The notes beneath the pieces are model-generated. The model was not told the DNA's origin. It made no database searches and was given only the letters and a program-made list of their open reading frames with translations. A DNA stretch of 64,000 bases from Brevibacillus fortis (GTDB lineage: Bacteria > Bacillota > Bacilli > Brevibacillales > Brevibacillaceae). A program made the translations under genes and the position numbers. The number at the start of each line of letters is the position of its first letter. The first letter of the stretch is position 1. The DNA lies in contig NZ_PXZM01000016.1 in assembly GCF_003013395.1 (NCBI RefSeq), positions 1-64,000 on the forward strand, given 5' to 3'. Below are positions 43,118-51,404 of the stretch, one piece after another.

Positions 43118-44131
43118 TTAGGAATGGCTATGTTGTTTATGATCATGCGCATGGTCGTGGTTGTGATCATGGTCGTGCGCATGATCATGATCGTGAGAAT
43201 CGGTTGTTGACTGGCAATGTAAATCACCGTGTGTAGTAGACGAGTTTTCAATCTGGATAGTAGCGTGTGTAATGCCGAATTCTTTTTCCAAAAGGGCAAG
43301 TGCGTCATTTAACACAGGGTAGCTAGGCAAATCGTCCTCAACAACCAGATGGCATGTCAGGGAATCAAAGCCGGAAGTAACTGTCCAAATGTGGAGGTCA
43401 TGCACTTTGATAACTCCCGGTAGCTGGCCGAGTCGCTCTTCTACTTTTGTCGTATCCAGCCTTGAAGGAGCGGCTTCCAGCAAAATATTGACGGATTCTT
43501 TTGTTACGCGCCATGCGCTCAGCATGATCAAGATAGCAACGACGATACTGATGATAGGGTCAGCAATGTACCAGCCAAATGCCCACATCAGGATACCGCC
43601 AGCGATTGCCCCTACGGAACCAAGAAGATCGCCGAGTACATGGAGATACGCACTGCGTACATTGACGTTGTTCTTGGTATCGCCACGCATGAGGACAAAG
43701 GCAGCAGCAATATTTGCTAAGAGTCCAACCGTGGCGATGATGATCATGGAGCCGCTGGCAACCTCAGGCGGATCCCACATGCGTTGGAATCCTTCCCAGA
43801 AAATGAACAAGGAAATCAGTACAAGTGTCACGCCATTGGTCAGTGCTGCCAAGATTTCAAAGCGTTTCATCCCGAATGTTCTTTTGGCAGATGGCGGTCG
43901 TGCTGCGAAATGAACGGCGATCAAGCTCAACAGAAGGGCTAATGCATCGCTTAACATATGTCCAGCATCAGAGAGCAATGCCAAGCTATTGGTGAGGAAG
44001 CCTCCAATGGTTTCTACAACCAAAAATACAGCAATGATGAGGAAAGAGATGAGAAGAGCCCGTTTACTGGCTCCTTTTCCATGGTGATGGTGATCGTGCC
44101 CATCTCCATGATCGTGATGATGAAAGCCCAT
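43118..44131 (-). CDS. Cation diffusion facilitator metal exporter (CzcD-like)
   Basis: A 337-residue CDF transporter with six membrane helices (about 27-205) and a cytosolic domain. Helix II has LLSDAGHMLSDA, carrying the HD metal-site residues, and helix V has a matching HVLGDLLGS. Both ends are rich in histidine and aspartate: MGFHHHDHGDGHDHHHH at the start and about 25 residues of His/Asp repeats at the end, which should bind zinc or similar ions. It exports Zn, Cd or Co in exchange for protons. It follows the CzcO-like gene by 29 bp; B. subtilis has the same czcD/czcO pairing. SD AAGGAGG. Confidence 0.93.
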   Translation of the reverse strand: MGFHHHDHGDGHDHHHHGKGASKRALLISFLIIAVFLVVETIGGFLTNSLALLSDAGHMLSDALALLLSLIAVHFAARPPSAKRTFGMKRFEILAALTNGVTLVLISLFIFWEGFQRMWDPPEVASGSMIIIATVGLLANIAAAFVLMRGDTKNNVNVRSAYLHVLGDLLGSVGAIAGGILMWAFGWYIADPIISIVVAILIMLSAWRVTKESVNILLEAAPSRLDTTKVEERLGQLPGVIKVHDLHIWTVTSGFDSLTCHLVVEDDLPSYPVLNDALALLEKEFGITHATIQIENSSTTHGDLHCQSTTDSHDHDHAHDHDHNHDHAHDHKQHSHS

Positions 44132-44160
44132 GATTGTGTCCTCCTTATCAAAAGTACGAT

Positions 44161-45201
44161 TTATAGATGCTCTGCTAAATAAAGCGCGTCATTTCCTACA
44201 CCGCCCATAAGAGCTGATCCTCGTGTATGCTGCCAGGGCAGCCCGAGAAAGGATAGGCTAGGAACTTTTGTTATGCCTCGATGATGAAGAGGTCGGCCAT
44301 GGGAATCGAGCACATTGGGAACGCGTAGCCAATCGTAGTTCGGTCGAAAACCGGTAGCCCACAATATGTTGTTGACCGTTGCTTGTGTGCCATCTGCAAA
44401 AGTAGCAGTATTCCCATTCACCTGTAATGCTCGGGATACCAATCGCAGTGCCCCGGTTCTGGACAGTTCCCGAACCTGCTTTTTGTAACCGAATATCGGA
44501 TCGGGTGATTGACTCAATTTTTGACCAAGCCAAGTGGAGTGGGGGGCATCGAGTAACCCGAGTGCCTTCATGTAATCAAATATAGGTTTTCCAAAAATAA
44601 AGAGCGGCAAGTAAGAACGTGATTCTCCCTGTGAAAAAACAACGGATCGATGAGCGGCGAGCTCTACTGCAATTTGTGCGCCAGAGTTGCCACTGCCCAC
44701 GACAAGGACAGGACCGTCAATGAGCTGGCTTTCATTTTTGTACTCTGCGGTGTGCAATTGACGAATGGTTGGGTTCAAACTGTTTGCGATAGCCGGGATA
44801 TAGGGTGTATGAAAGGGACCCGTAGCAATAACCACCTGATTCGCGAAGAGCAAGCTGCCTTGAGTCCGAACCTGAAATCTAGTTCCGACCTGGCTAAGTT
44901 CCAAAACGGTTGTACCCAGCATGACTGGTAATTCGAAATGGTTTGCATACAACTCCAGGTAGTCTGCTGCATCTTCCTTGTTTGGGAGTGTATGCGGCTC
45001 TCCTGGGAAATTGAGACCAGGTAGATGATTATATTTGCGTGGCGTAAAAAGCACGAGTGAATCGTACCGTTGTCGCCAACTATCACCGATCCGTTTGTTT
45101 TGCTCCAAGATGACAAAGCGGCGATTTTTTCGCTTGAGTGCATATCCGAGAGCAAGTCCTGCCTGCCCTCCGCCAATTACGATGACATCATAGTCGTTCA
45201 T
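44161..45201 (-). CDS. FAD/NAD(P)-dependent oxidoreductase, CzcO-like
   Basis: A 346-residue flavoprotein of the CzcO/flavin monooxygenase type. The FAD-binding motif is GGGQAG (near 11-16), the flavin-linked motif DSWRQRY (near 45) is typical of CzcO, and the second nucleotide fold has VVGSGNSGAQIA. A C-terminal ATG-like ATGFRPN segment is present. Its counterpart in Bacillus is co-transcribed with czcD, but its reaction is not established. It has its own promoter with a metal-repressor operator, downstream of the ArsR gene. Confidence 0.88.
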   Translation of the reverse strand: MNDYDVIVIGGGQAGLALGYALKRKNRRFVILEQNKRIGDSWRQRYDSLVLFTPRKYNHLPGLNFPGEPHTLPNKEDAADYLELYANHFELPVMLGTTVLELSQVGTRFQVRTQGSLLFANQVVIATGPFHTPYIPAIANSLNPTIRQLHTAEYKNESQLIDGPVLVVGSGNSGAQIAVELAAHRSVVFSQGESRSYLPLFIFGKPIFDYMKALGLLDAPHSTWLGQKLSQSPDPIFGYKKQVRELSRTGALRLVSRALQVNGNTATFADGTQATVNNILWATGFRPNYDWLRVPNVLDSHGRPLHHRGITKVPSLSFLGLPWQHTRGSALMGGVGNDALYLAEHL

Positions 45202-45235
45202 GATCCGGTCCTTCTTTCCGGTGAGGATTAACTAA

Positions 45236-45263
45236 ATCATACCATATACATTATTATATTCAA
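45236..45263 (-). promoter_or_regulatory. Promoter of the czcO-czcD pair
   Basis: On the minus strand TTGAAT (45263-45258), 16-bp spacer, TATGAT (45241-45236). The -35 lies inside the operator inverted repeat. Confidence 0.7.
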
Positions 45264-45277
45264 GTAATCATTTGAAT
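45258..45277. promoter_or_regulatory. CadC/CzrA-type operator
   Basis: ATTCAA and TTGAAT, perfect 6-bp arms 8 bp apart in AT-rich DNA, close to the S. aureus cad operator (CTCAAATAAATATTTGAATG). It overlaps the czcO -35 element. Confidence 0.7.
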
Positions 45278-45294
45278 GATTTTTGTTCATCAGC

Positions 45295-45322
45295 AAAAAA
45301 AGGCCGCCACACTTGGTGACGG
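45295..45322 (-). terminator. Terminator of the ArsR gene
   Basis: On the minus strand CCGTCAC pairs with GTGGCGG (one G-T pair), followed by CCTTTTTTT. It isolates the repressor gene from the czcO-czcD promoter. Confidence 0.8.
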
Positions 45323-45343
45323 ACCTGTTTAAAAGCCAGTGAT

Positions 45344-45733
45344 TTACGATTTTGATTGCTTCAATTCGGCAGCATGCTCAATTCCACACATGATTAAATG
45401 GCGGACATGATCATCATCGAGCGAGTAATAGACGAGCTTGCCATTTTTGCGGTACCGGGCGAGGCCCATGTTTTTTAGTAAGCGCAGATGGTGAGAGGTA
45501 TTGGGGATTGAACTATTGATGGTTGCTGCGACATCACAAACGCATAGCTCTCCTTCAAGTGCAAGCGCGTAAATGATTTTTGCTCGCGTATCGTCTGCGA
45601 GAGCCTTGAAGAGAGGGGCGACACCTTCCGTCTCGATCATTCTGGGCCGAAGCCTGTTTACTTTTTCTTCATCGATCGTCTGTACTTCACAAACCTCTAG
45701 ATCAGTGGGAATGCGCTGAATTTCTTCGCTCAC
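45344..45733 (-). CDS. ArsR/SmtB-family metal-sensing repressor (CadC/CzrA-like)
   Basis: About 129 residues. The winged helix carries ELCVCDVA, the CadC signature whose cysteines, with an N-terminal cysteine (LEVCEV here), form the alpha3N site for Cd or Pb. The last helix has DDHVRHL and GIEHAAE, the Asp/His/His/Glu ligands of the alpha5 zinc site. Both sites present means it could sense Zn, Cd or Co. I place the start at GTG 45733 behind GGGGTG; ATG 45757 is possible but has no SD. It should repress the czcO-czcD promoter through the operator at 45258. Confidence 0.88.
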   Translation of the reverse strand: MSEEIQRIPTDLEVCEVQTIDEEKVNRLRPRMIETEGVAPLFKALADDTRAKIIYALALEGELCVCDVAATINSSIPNTSHHLRLLKNMGLARYRKNGKLVYYSLDDDHVRHLIMCGIEHAAELKQSKS

Positions 45734-45908
45734 TTCATTCACCCCGAACCGTTCCATTTTTCATCATTATAAGACGGATACAGGGGGAAGGGAAGGCTGT
45801 ACAACCTGTTCATTTTATAAAAAAAGTGAAATAACGAGGAGGAATTTCGATTCTAATATCTAAATAAGAATGATACCTATTTGTAAAAAGAGAGGAGAGG
45901 ACTCCCAC

Positions 45909-46913
45909 TTGATTCTGAAGATTCGCCAATTCCTGGTTGAAATAATCGGGGCACTCCTGCTGGGTCTAAGCGTGGTCTGGTTAACAATGGGCAGAGACAG
46001 CAGCTTGTTTTCCGGTTGGAGCATAGAGTGGTCCCCTTTGTGGCTAGATGTGAAAACCTTTTTCCTTAGTATTTGGTTGGAGGCAATCCCGTTTGTCCTC
46101 TTGGGAGTATTCTTTTCTGCGTTTATTCAGACGTTTGTGACAGAAGAGCAGGTGAGGCGTTGGACACCGAAGCACCCACTCGTGGCCCTGCCGTTTGCCG
46201 GGTTGCTCGGGTTTTTGTTCCCTGTATGTGAATGTGCCATTATCCCTGTGGTTCGTCGCTTGATCCAAAAAGGGATGCCGCTGTCAGTCGGGATTGTCTT
46301 CTTATTAGCGGGACCGATTGTGAATCCCGTTGTATTGTCATCGACCTATGTCGCTTTCGCAAGGCAGCCGGAAATGGCTCTCTACCGGGGTATTGCGGGA
46401 TTCGTTGTTGCCCTTATTGTGGGCATGCTTGTCTTCCTGTTTGTCAAAAAAAATCCGATACGGCTCGGCATGGAATCGCAAATCAGTCATGAAGCCGACC
46501 ATGTAAAAGCGACAGGTGGAAAGCTGTCTTCGACGTTTGCCCACGCGGTGGACGAATTTTTTGACATGGGAAAATACTTGTTGCTTGGTGCGTTTATCAG
46601 TGCGCTTTTACAGGTGTACATCAGCCGGGACACGCTCATGGACATCGGTCAAACTCCGCTCACCTCCAATTTGGTCATGATGGGGATGGCATATTTATTT
46701 TCGCTTTGTTCAGAGGCAGATGCGTTTATCGCGGCTTCCTTTGCCAATACGTTTTCAAGCAGCTCGTTGCTTGCTTTTCTGGTTTTCGGTCCCATGCTCG
46801 ATTTAAAAACGACGTTGATGCTATTTGGAACATTTCGCTTTGGTTTTGTTGTAAAGCTGGTCGTGGCTATTACGCTTTTGGTGATTGGCGTCACCTTGAT
46901 CATACCGGTGTAA
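45909..46913 (+). CDS. Permease, DUF318/YraQ family
   Basis: A 334-residue membrane protein with about eight helices, of the DUF318 permease family (B. subtilis YcgR-like). A conserved CECAIIPVVRR segment follows the second long helix pair, and a second half repeats the pattern with LCSEADAFIAASF. It forms a pair with the DUF1980 gene 11 bp downstream. The pair is linked in several genera with zinc-responsive repressors, but its substrate is not proven. TTG 45909 is chosen because GAGAGGAGAGG lies 8 bp upstream; ATG 45870 has no SD. Confidence 0.82.
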   Translation: MILKIRQFLVEIIGALLLGLSVVWLTMGRDSSLFSGWSIEWSPLWLDVKTFFLSIWLEAIPFVLLGVFFSAFIQTFVTEEQVRRWTPKHPLVALPFAGLLGFLFPVCECAIIPVVRRLIQKGMPLSVGIVFLLAGPIVNPVVLSSTYVAFARQPEMALYRGIAGFVVALIVGMLVFLFVKKNPIRLGMESQISHEADHVKATGGKLSSTFAHAVDEFFDMGKYLLLGAFISALLQVYISRDTLMDIGQTPLTSNLVMMGMAYLFSLCSEADAFIAASFANTFSSSSLLAFLVFGPMLDLKTTLMLFGTFRFGFVVKLVVAITLLVIGVTLIIPV

Positions 46914-46923
46914 GGAGGAAAAT

Positions 46924-47931
46924 ATGGATCAGAACAATTTGAAGCGTCATCATGTCATACGCAGTCTGATATTGGCTGGCATTACGGTGTTGTTGGCCTA
47001 TTTGATCCTGTCGGAAAGGCTCAGTCACTATCTCGCACCGCGATTGCATATGTTCAGCTATGTCACGCTCGTCATCTTGGCCCTGTTGACAATTGTCAGC
47101 ATACGACAAATCTTTGTGGGTAGTAGCGTTTACGATTGCGATTGTGAGGAGCAGCACAAAGTTCCGCGTACATCGATGGGCTCCCTTTTGGTTTATGGGT
47201 TGTTCGTACTCCCAATCGTGATGGGATTTGTCATGCCCGATAAAATTCTTGGCAGTGATGTAGCCGAGAAGCGGGGAATCACGCTTCTCAGCAATGATGT
47301 ACGAAAGCTGGCAGATGTTACGGCGAATGCGAATGCAACAGAAAATGCGAATGTTACAGAAGATACGAAACAGACAGCAGAGGCTGCAAAAGAAGAGGCC
47401 CGGCCAAACATTGAATCAAATTCAGAAGCTACTAGTCAGGCTGCAACATCCCCGGCGCAAGCGACAACCGATGAGCAATTGCGGCAACGATTTTCGAATG
47501 GAGGTTTTGGTGACTTCTACACGGATATCGCCGTCTTTTTACATAAACAGCCAGTGATTGAACTGAATGACAAAGTGTTCTTAGACGGACTCACCACGAT
47601 GGAGCTGTATGCAAAAGAATTTGCTGGAAAAGAGCTTGAGACAATGGGGTTTGTCTATCGGCAGCCTGATTTTACTAAGCAGCAATTTGTCGTGGCGCGT
47701 TTTTCCGTCACCTGCTGTACAGCAGATTCCAGTGTTTATGGCGTTTTGGTAGAAAAGGAAGACGCGAACAAATGGGCAAAAGATAGCTGGGTAAAAGTTC
47801 GTGGAAAGCTTGAGCTGCGTCAGGTCGACGGATACGACATGCTTGTTCTCAAAGCATCCCAGGTTGAAGCCGTCTCGGCTCCGAAAGATCCTTATGTGTA
47901 CTATAGCTTTGAGGCAGCACCAGACAGTTAA
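46924..47931 (+). CDS. TIGR03943/DUF1980 permease partner (YcgQ-like)
   Basis: A 335-residue protein: two N-terminal membrane helices (about 15-60), a CDCEEQHK segment, a third helix (about 80-100), a low-complexity Ala/Asn/Glu/Thr linker (about 130-190) and a conserved C-terminal domain with FSVTCCTADSSVYG. It always accompanies DUF318 permeases. The linker is longer than I would expect and consists of near-repeats such as ATENANVTED. SD AAGGAGG. Confidence 0.85.
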   Translation: MDQNNLKRHHVIRSLILAGITVLLAYLILSERLSHYLAPRLHMFSYVTLVILALLTIVSIRQIFVGSSVYDCDCEEQHKVPRTSMGSLLVYGLFVLPIVMGFVMPDKILGSDVAEKRGITLLSNDVRKLADVTANANATENANVTEDTKQTAEAAKEEARPNIESNSEATSQAATSPAQATTDEQLRQRFSNGGFGDFYTDIAVFLHKQPVIELNDKVFLDGLTTMELYAKEFAGKELETMGFVYRQPDFTKQQFVVARFSVTCCTADSSVYGVLVEKEDANKWAKDSWVKVRGKLELRQVDGYDMLVLKASQVEAVSAPKDPYVYYSFEAAPDS

Positions 47932-47948
47932 ATGCGGGGGAAAACGAA

Positions 47949-48407
47949 ATGATCATGCGATTAGATTTACAGGATGAACAAACGGTACAAAAACTTTGGA
48001 GCATGCAGCAAAGAGCGTATCGTGTAGAGGCGGAGCTAATTGGAACAGAAGATATTCCTCCCCTGCAAGAATCAGTAGAACAACTGCGGACATGTGGAGA
48101 AACGTTTTACGGCTACATCGTGGAAGGTGAACTGGCAGGGGCAGCATCTTTTTTGATCGAAGGAGAAACGTTAGATATTCATCGGATGATTGTTGATCCT
48201 ATTCATTTTCGCAAGGGAATCGCGAGTCAATTGCTTGCCTCTGTCCACGAGCATGGCTGCAGCAAGATAGTTGTCGCGACTGGTTCCTTGAATGAACCGG
48301 CCGTTCGATTGTATGGACGGCATGGATTTATCTTGACGGATCAAAAAGAAATAAAGCCTGGTCTGTGGCTATCTTTTTTCGAGAAAACCATTCGTCCACG
48401 ATTATAA
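47949..48407 (+). CDS. GNAT acetyltransferase
   Basis: A 152-residue GCN5-related N-acetyltransferase with the acetyl-CoA motif FRKGIASQLL and a C-terminal EPAVRLYGRHGF helix. The substrate is not recognisable. It follows the DUF1980 gene by 17 bp and probably shares its transcript. GCGGGGG upstream. Confidence 0.88.
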   Translation: MIMRLDLQDEQTVQKLWSMQQRAYRVEAELIGTEDIPPLQESVEQLRTCGETFYGYIVEGELAGAASFLIEGETLDIHRMIVDPIHFRKGIASQLLASVHEHGCSKIVVATGSLNEPAVRLYGRHGFILTDQKEIKPGLWLSFFEKTIRPRL

Positions 48408-48427
48408 GTAGGTCTCTCTACACAAAA

Positions 48428-48482
48428 CAACCCGGAGGACGGGCACTTTTTCAAGTGTCTGTTTCCGGGTTTTCATTCTTTT
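48428..48482 (+). terminator. Terminator after GNAT gene
   Basis: AACCCGGA pairs with TCCGGGTT around an inner CACTT/AAGTG stem, followed by TTCATTCTTTTTATT. Confidence 0.8.
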
Positions 48483-48494
48483 TATTGCATACGC

Positions 48495-48899
48495 TTATTT
48501 GGTATCATCTGTTTCTTTCTGTTGGTCTTCATAAAACCAGAGAGGATCATCGCAATCCTCATCACCGTTGTAGTTGATTAAAATTTCTTCCCCCGCTTTA
48601 ATATCCGTATACGCATAAAAATCAAACGTGTGGTTATCAAAATTAATCTCATACGTGGCATTTGGCGTGTAGGAGTGATTAAATAGCATGCCATAGCCTA
48701 ACAAGAAGGCTGTGTGATTGGCACCGTATTCAAATGCATAATCCGCGAGCAAGGTTTTCTCGATATGCTCATGCTCTTCGTTCAAATAGGGCAGAACGGG
48801 CGCTTCATGAATCAGGACGCCTTTTCGGATATCTTGCGTTGCAAATACGCCTCTATTTAATTCTCCATTACTCAGTTTGGAGGTCTTGACTTCGATCAT
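48495..48899 (-). CDS. SET-domain protein
   Basis: A 134-residue protein made of a bare SET domain, the protein-lysine methyltransferase fold. Diagnostic segments are RGVFATQDIRKG near the start, FNHSYTPNATY (the SAM-binding NHS motif) and the C-terminal GEEILINYNGD. There is no post-SET cysteine cluster; an acidic tail follows. Small SET proteins occur sporadically in bacteria and their targets are unknown. ATG 48899 follows CAGGTG; an ATG at 48914 in frame is less well placed. Confidence 0.85.
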   Translation of the reverse strand: MIEVKTSKLSNGELNRGVFATQDIRKGVLIHEAPVLPYLNEEHEHIEKTLLADYAFEYGANHTAFLLGYGMLFNHSYTPNATYEINFDNHTFDFYAYTDIKAGEEILINYNGDEDCDDPLWFYEDQQKETDDTK

Positions 48900-48985
48900 G
48901 CGGTTCACCTGCATTTCTTATGTCTGTGTAAAACGTATCTTTCTAAGGATGACAGTTGATCGAGAGGAAAGCAATGTTTTTTGTT

Positions 48986-49633
48986 TTATTTTATGACCAA
49001 ATGATGGCGAACCGCATAAGCAGCGAGCTGGACGCGATTAGCCAATTGCAGCTTTTCGAGAATGTTTTTTAGGTGGTTTTTCACAGTGTTTTCTGCGATG
49101 ATCAGCGCCTCGCTTATTTCCCGGTTCGTTTTTCCGGCTCCCACATACATGACAATCTCTCGCTCTCGCGGGGTCAGAACAGCTGGTACCATTTCATCCG
49201 TCGCTTCTTCTTGACGGAAGCGGTACATGAGCCGGTTTGCCATTTCGCGTGTCAACTCACTGTCCTCTCCGAGCAAGGCGTGCAAGTAGTTAATCCAGTC
49301 GTCAGGCTCTAAATTTTTCAGCAAGTATCCTTGGGCGCCGAACTGAATAGCCGTGATTAGGTCAGCAACGTCATCAGAGACGCTGAGAATGACAACCTTG
49401 ATATGCGGGTATGCTTTTTTGACCTCGCGGGTCGCTTCGAGTCCGCTCCATTTCGGCATGTTGATGTCCATGAGCACAAGGTCCGGCTGTATTTGTCCGC
49501 ATAAGAGAAAAGCTTCCTCGCCATTTTGTGCTTCACCGATGACTTCAAAAGAGGGATCGGGATCAAGCAGGCTGCGAATGGCCATACGAGCCATCGGGTG
49601 GTCGTCGGCGATCAATACACGGTAAGCGTTCAT
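48986..49633 (-). CDS. Response regulator, NarL/LuxR type
   Basis: A 215-residue response regulator. The receiver domain (1-120) has D10/D11, phospho-acceptor D56 in VLMDINMP and the conserved Lys near 105. The LuxR-type helix-turn-helix (about 150-210) reads LTPREREIVMYVGAGKTNREISEAL. Its ATG overlaps the end of the kinase gene (ATGA), so the two are translationally coupled. Targets are not evident from the neighbours. SD CAGGAGG. Confidence 0.94.
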   Translation of the reverse strand: MNAYRVLIADDHPMARMAIRSLLDPDPSFEVIGEAQNGEEAFLLCGQIQPDLVLMDINMPKWSGLEATREVKKAYPHIKVVILSVSDDVADLITAIQFGAQGYLLKNLEPDDWINYLHALLGEDSELTREMANRLMYRFRQEEATDEMVPAVLTPREREIVMYVGAGKTNREISEALIIAENTVKNHLKNILEKLQLANRVQLAAYAVRHHLVIK

Positions 49634-50436
49634 AGTGTTTTTCCTCCTGATTGAGAAGATAAGCGGATGATCGTACCGCCTGCCGGTCGTAACTGAATGT
49701 CGATGGCTGCGTTCAACTGGCGTGCTCGCTCGCGCATCATGGACAAACCGTATTTTTTCGTATCTGGAGAAGGGTTGGAAATCCCAATGCCATCGTCCTC
49801 AACGGCGATAACCCAACCTGTTGTTTCATCCGTCGTGAGATGAATCCACGAATGCTTGGCCTGAGAATGCTTGCGAATGTTTGCAAATGCTTCCTGAATA
49901 ATCCCGAACAGTTGGACTTCTGCTGTAGGAGTAAAAAAGCCGTCTTTGACATGCAATTCGCTGATAACATCGATTCCAGATAAAGCACTCCATTGGGCAA
50001 GCCATTTTTCAAGGCGTTGATCCAGACTGCCTTCTTCAGGCAATGAGCGCAAATTAAAGATGGCTTGGCGTACATGATTGTCGATGGCAGAAACAGCGAC
50101 CCGTGCATCGTCCAAGTGTCCTTGCTTCAGCTTTACGTTGAGGAAGAACAGAGACTGCGCAATCCCGTCGTGTAATTCGCGGGCAAGGCGTTCACGTTCT
50201 TCATAAACAGCACGACGAGCTTGTTCCTCGACAATTCGTGCATTCATTTGTTTAAGTGTGTGAAACATCCAAGTGGCGAATAAAAAAGAGAGAAAGAGCG
50301 TCAAGAGGGTAATGTACACATTTCCGGCTTCCATAGACATATAGGGCAGCAGAAAGTCGTGACGAATAAATTCAAAACCCCCGATGATGATGGTTGGAAT
50401 CAAAAAGGTCAACCAATAAAAGATTCGATAAGACAT
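49630..50436 (-). CDS. Sensor histidine kinase, HisKA_3 (LiaS/DesK-like)
   Basis: A 268-residue membrane kinase: two membrane helices (about 7-25 and 40-60) with almost no extracellular loop, then the HisKA_3 domain with phospho-acceptor H89 in ARELHDGIAQS and an HATPase domain with IREAFANIRKHS-like N box and VEDDGIGI G box. The short loop suggests it senses the membrane itself or a partner protein. It is coupled to the response regulator by a 4-bp overlap. ATG 50436 follows AAGGAGG. Confidence 0.93.
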   Translation of the reverse strand: MSYRIFYWLTFLIPTIIIGGFEFIRHDFLLPYMSMEAGNVYITLLTLFLSFLFATWMFHTLKQMNARIVEEQARRAVYEERERLARELHDGIAQSLFFLNVKLKQGHLDDARVAVSAIDNHVRQAIFNLRSLPEEGSLDQRLEKWLAQWSALSGIDVISELHVKDGFFTPTAEVQLFGIIQEAFANIRKHSQAKHSWIHLTTDETTGWVIAVEDDGIGISNPSPDTKKYGLSMMRERARQLNAAIDIQLRPAGGTIIRLSSQSGGKTL

Positions 50437-50545
50437 GCATATGCCTCCTTGCATGACAGCTGGCAAACATTCCTTTAGTATACCGAATGGAACGGGCGGA
50501 TGGTATACTCAGGTGAGAAAAGGTGGGAAAGCAGGAGGGAATGTC

Positions 50546-51340
50546 ATGAGCACGATTGCGAAAGCATTGACGATAGCGGGTTCGGATAGCGGTGGGGGAG
50601 CTGGGATCCAGGCAGACCTGAAAACCTTTCATCAGCTCGGTGTGTATGGAATGAGTGCGATCACAGCTATCACCGCACAAAATACATTAGGCGTAGCAGG
50701 CGTTTATCCGTTGCCGACAGAGGCGGTTGCACAGCAAATGCATGAGGTGCTGCGTGATCTTGGCGCTGACGCGGCGAAAACGGGAATGCTGTTTAACGCT
50801 GATATCATTCGTGCTGTTTCGGAAGAGGTCAAAGCATTTGGCCTGAAAAAGCTGGTGGTAGACCCGGTGATGATTGCCAAGGGAGGGTCAAAACTACTTC
50901 TGGATGAGGCGATCGTTGCATTGAAAAAAGAATTGCTGCCTTTGGCGGAAGTCGTCACACCTAACTTGCCGGAAGCAGAATGCTTGACTGGCATGAGAAT
51001 CGAGACGACAGACGAGATGCGCGAAGGAGCAAAAGCGATACATGCATTAGGCGCCCGCAATGTCCTGATGAAGGGTGGGCATATGCAAGGGGATGTTGTC
51101 GTGGATATTTTGTTCGATGGCACTGCCTTTCATGAGATTTCCCATGAGCGCATCCATACACGCCATACACATGGCACAGGCTGCACATTCTCAGCGGCTC
51201 TTACGGCAGAGCTGGCGAAAAGCACACCACTCATCGCTGCTGTTGAAAAAGCAAACCGTTTTATTTTCGAAGCCATTAAGACAGCTCCGCAATTAGGTGG
51301 TGGGCATGGACCGACCAATCACTGGGCGGTTGTCGACTAG
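50546..51340 (+). CDS. thiD: Hydroxymethylpyrimidine / phosphomethylpyrimidine kinase
   Basis: A 264-residue ribokinase-fold enzyme that phosphorylates HMP twice in thiamine synthesis. Motifs: [20 protein letters not shown] at the N-terminus, DPVMIAKGG, and the anion hole/catalytic segment [16 protein letters not shown] 50546 follows AGGAGGG; the frame extending to 50435 overlaps the divergent kinase gene. No thiamine riboswitch is visible in the roughly 110-bp upstream region, and no other thi gene is adjacent. Confidence 0.93.
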   Translation: MSTIAKALTIAGSDSGGGAGIQADLKTFHQLGVYGMSAITAITAQNTLGVAGVYPLPTEAVAQQMHEVLRDLGADAAKTGMLFNADIIRAVSEEVKAFGLKKLVVDPVMIAKGGSKLLLDEAIVALKKELLPLAEVVTPNLPEAECLTGMRIETTDEMREGAKAIHALGARNVLMKGGHMQGDVVVDILFDGTAFHEISHERIHTRHTHGTGCTFSAALTAELAKSTPLIAAVEKANRFIFEAIKTAPQLGGGHGPTNHWAVVD

Positions 51341-51352
51341 TCTATACGTAAA

Positions 51353-51404
51353 AAAATGCCCCACAATGATGCTGTTCAAGCAATCACTGATGGGGCATTT
51401 CTTA
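51353..51404. terminator. Bidirectional terminator
   Basis: AAATGCCCCA pairs with TGGGGCATTT around an inner TGAT/ATCA stem, A run before and T-rich after; shared by thiD and the converging DUF4179 gene. Confidence 0.85.

Noticed and set aside
43130..43200. Tandem repeat or CRISPR-like element
   Set aside because: The repetitive CAT/ATG-rich pattern is the coding sequence of the His/Asp tail of the CDF transporter.
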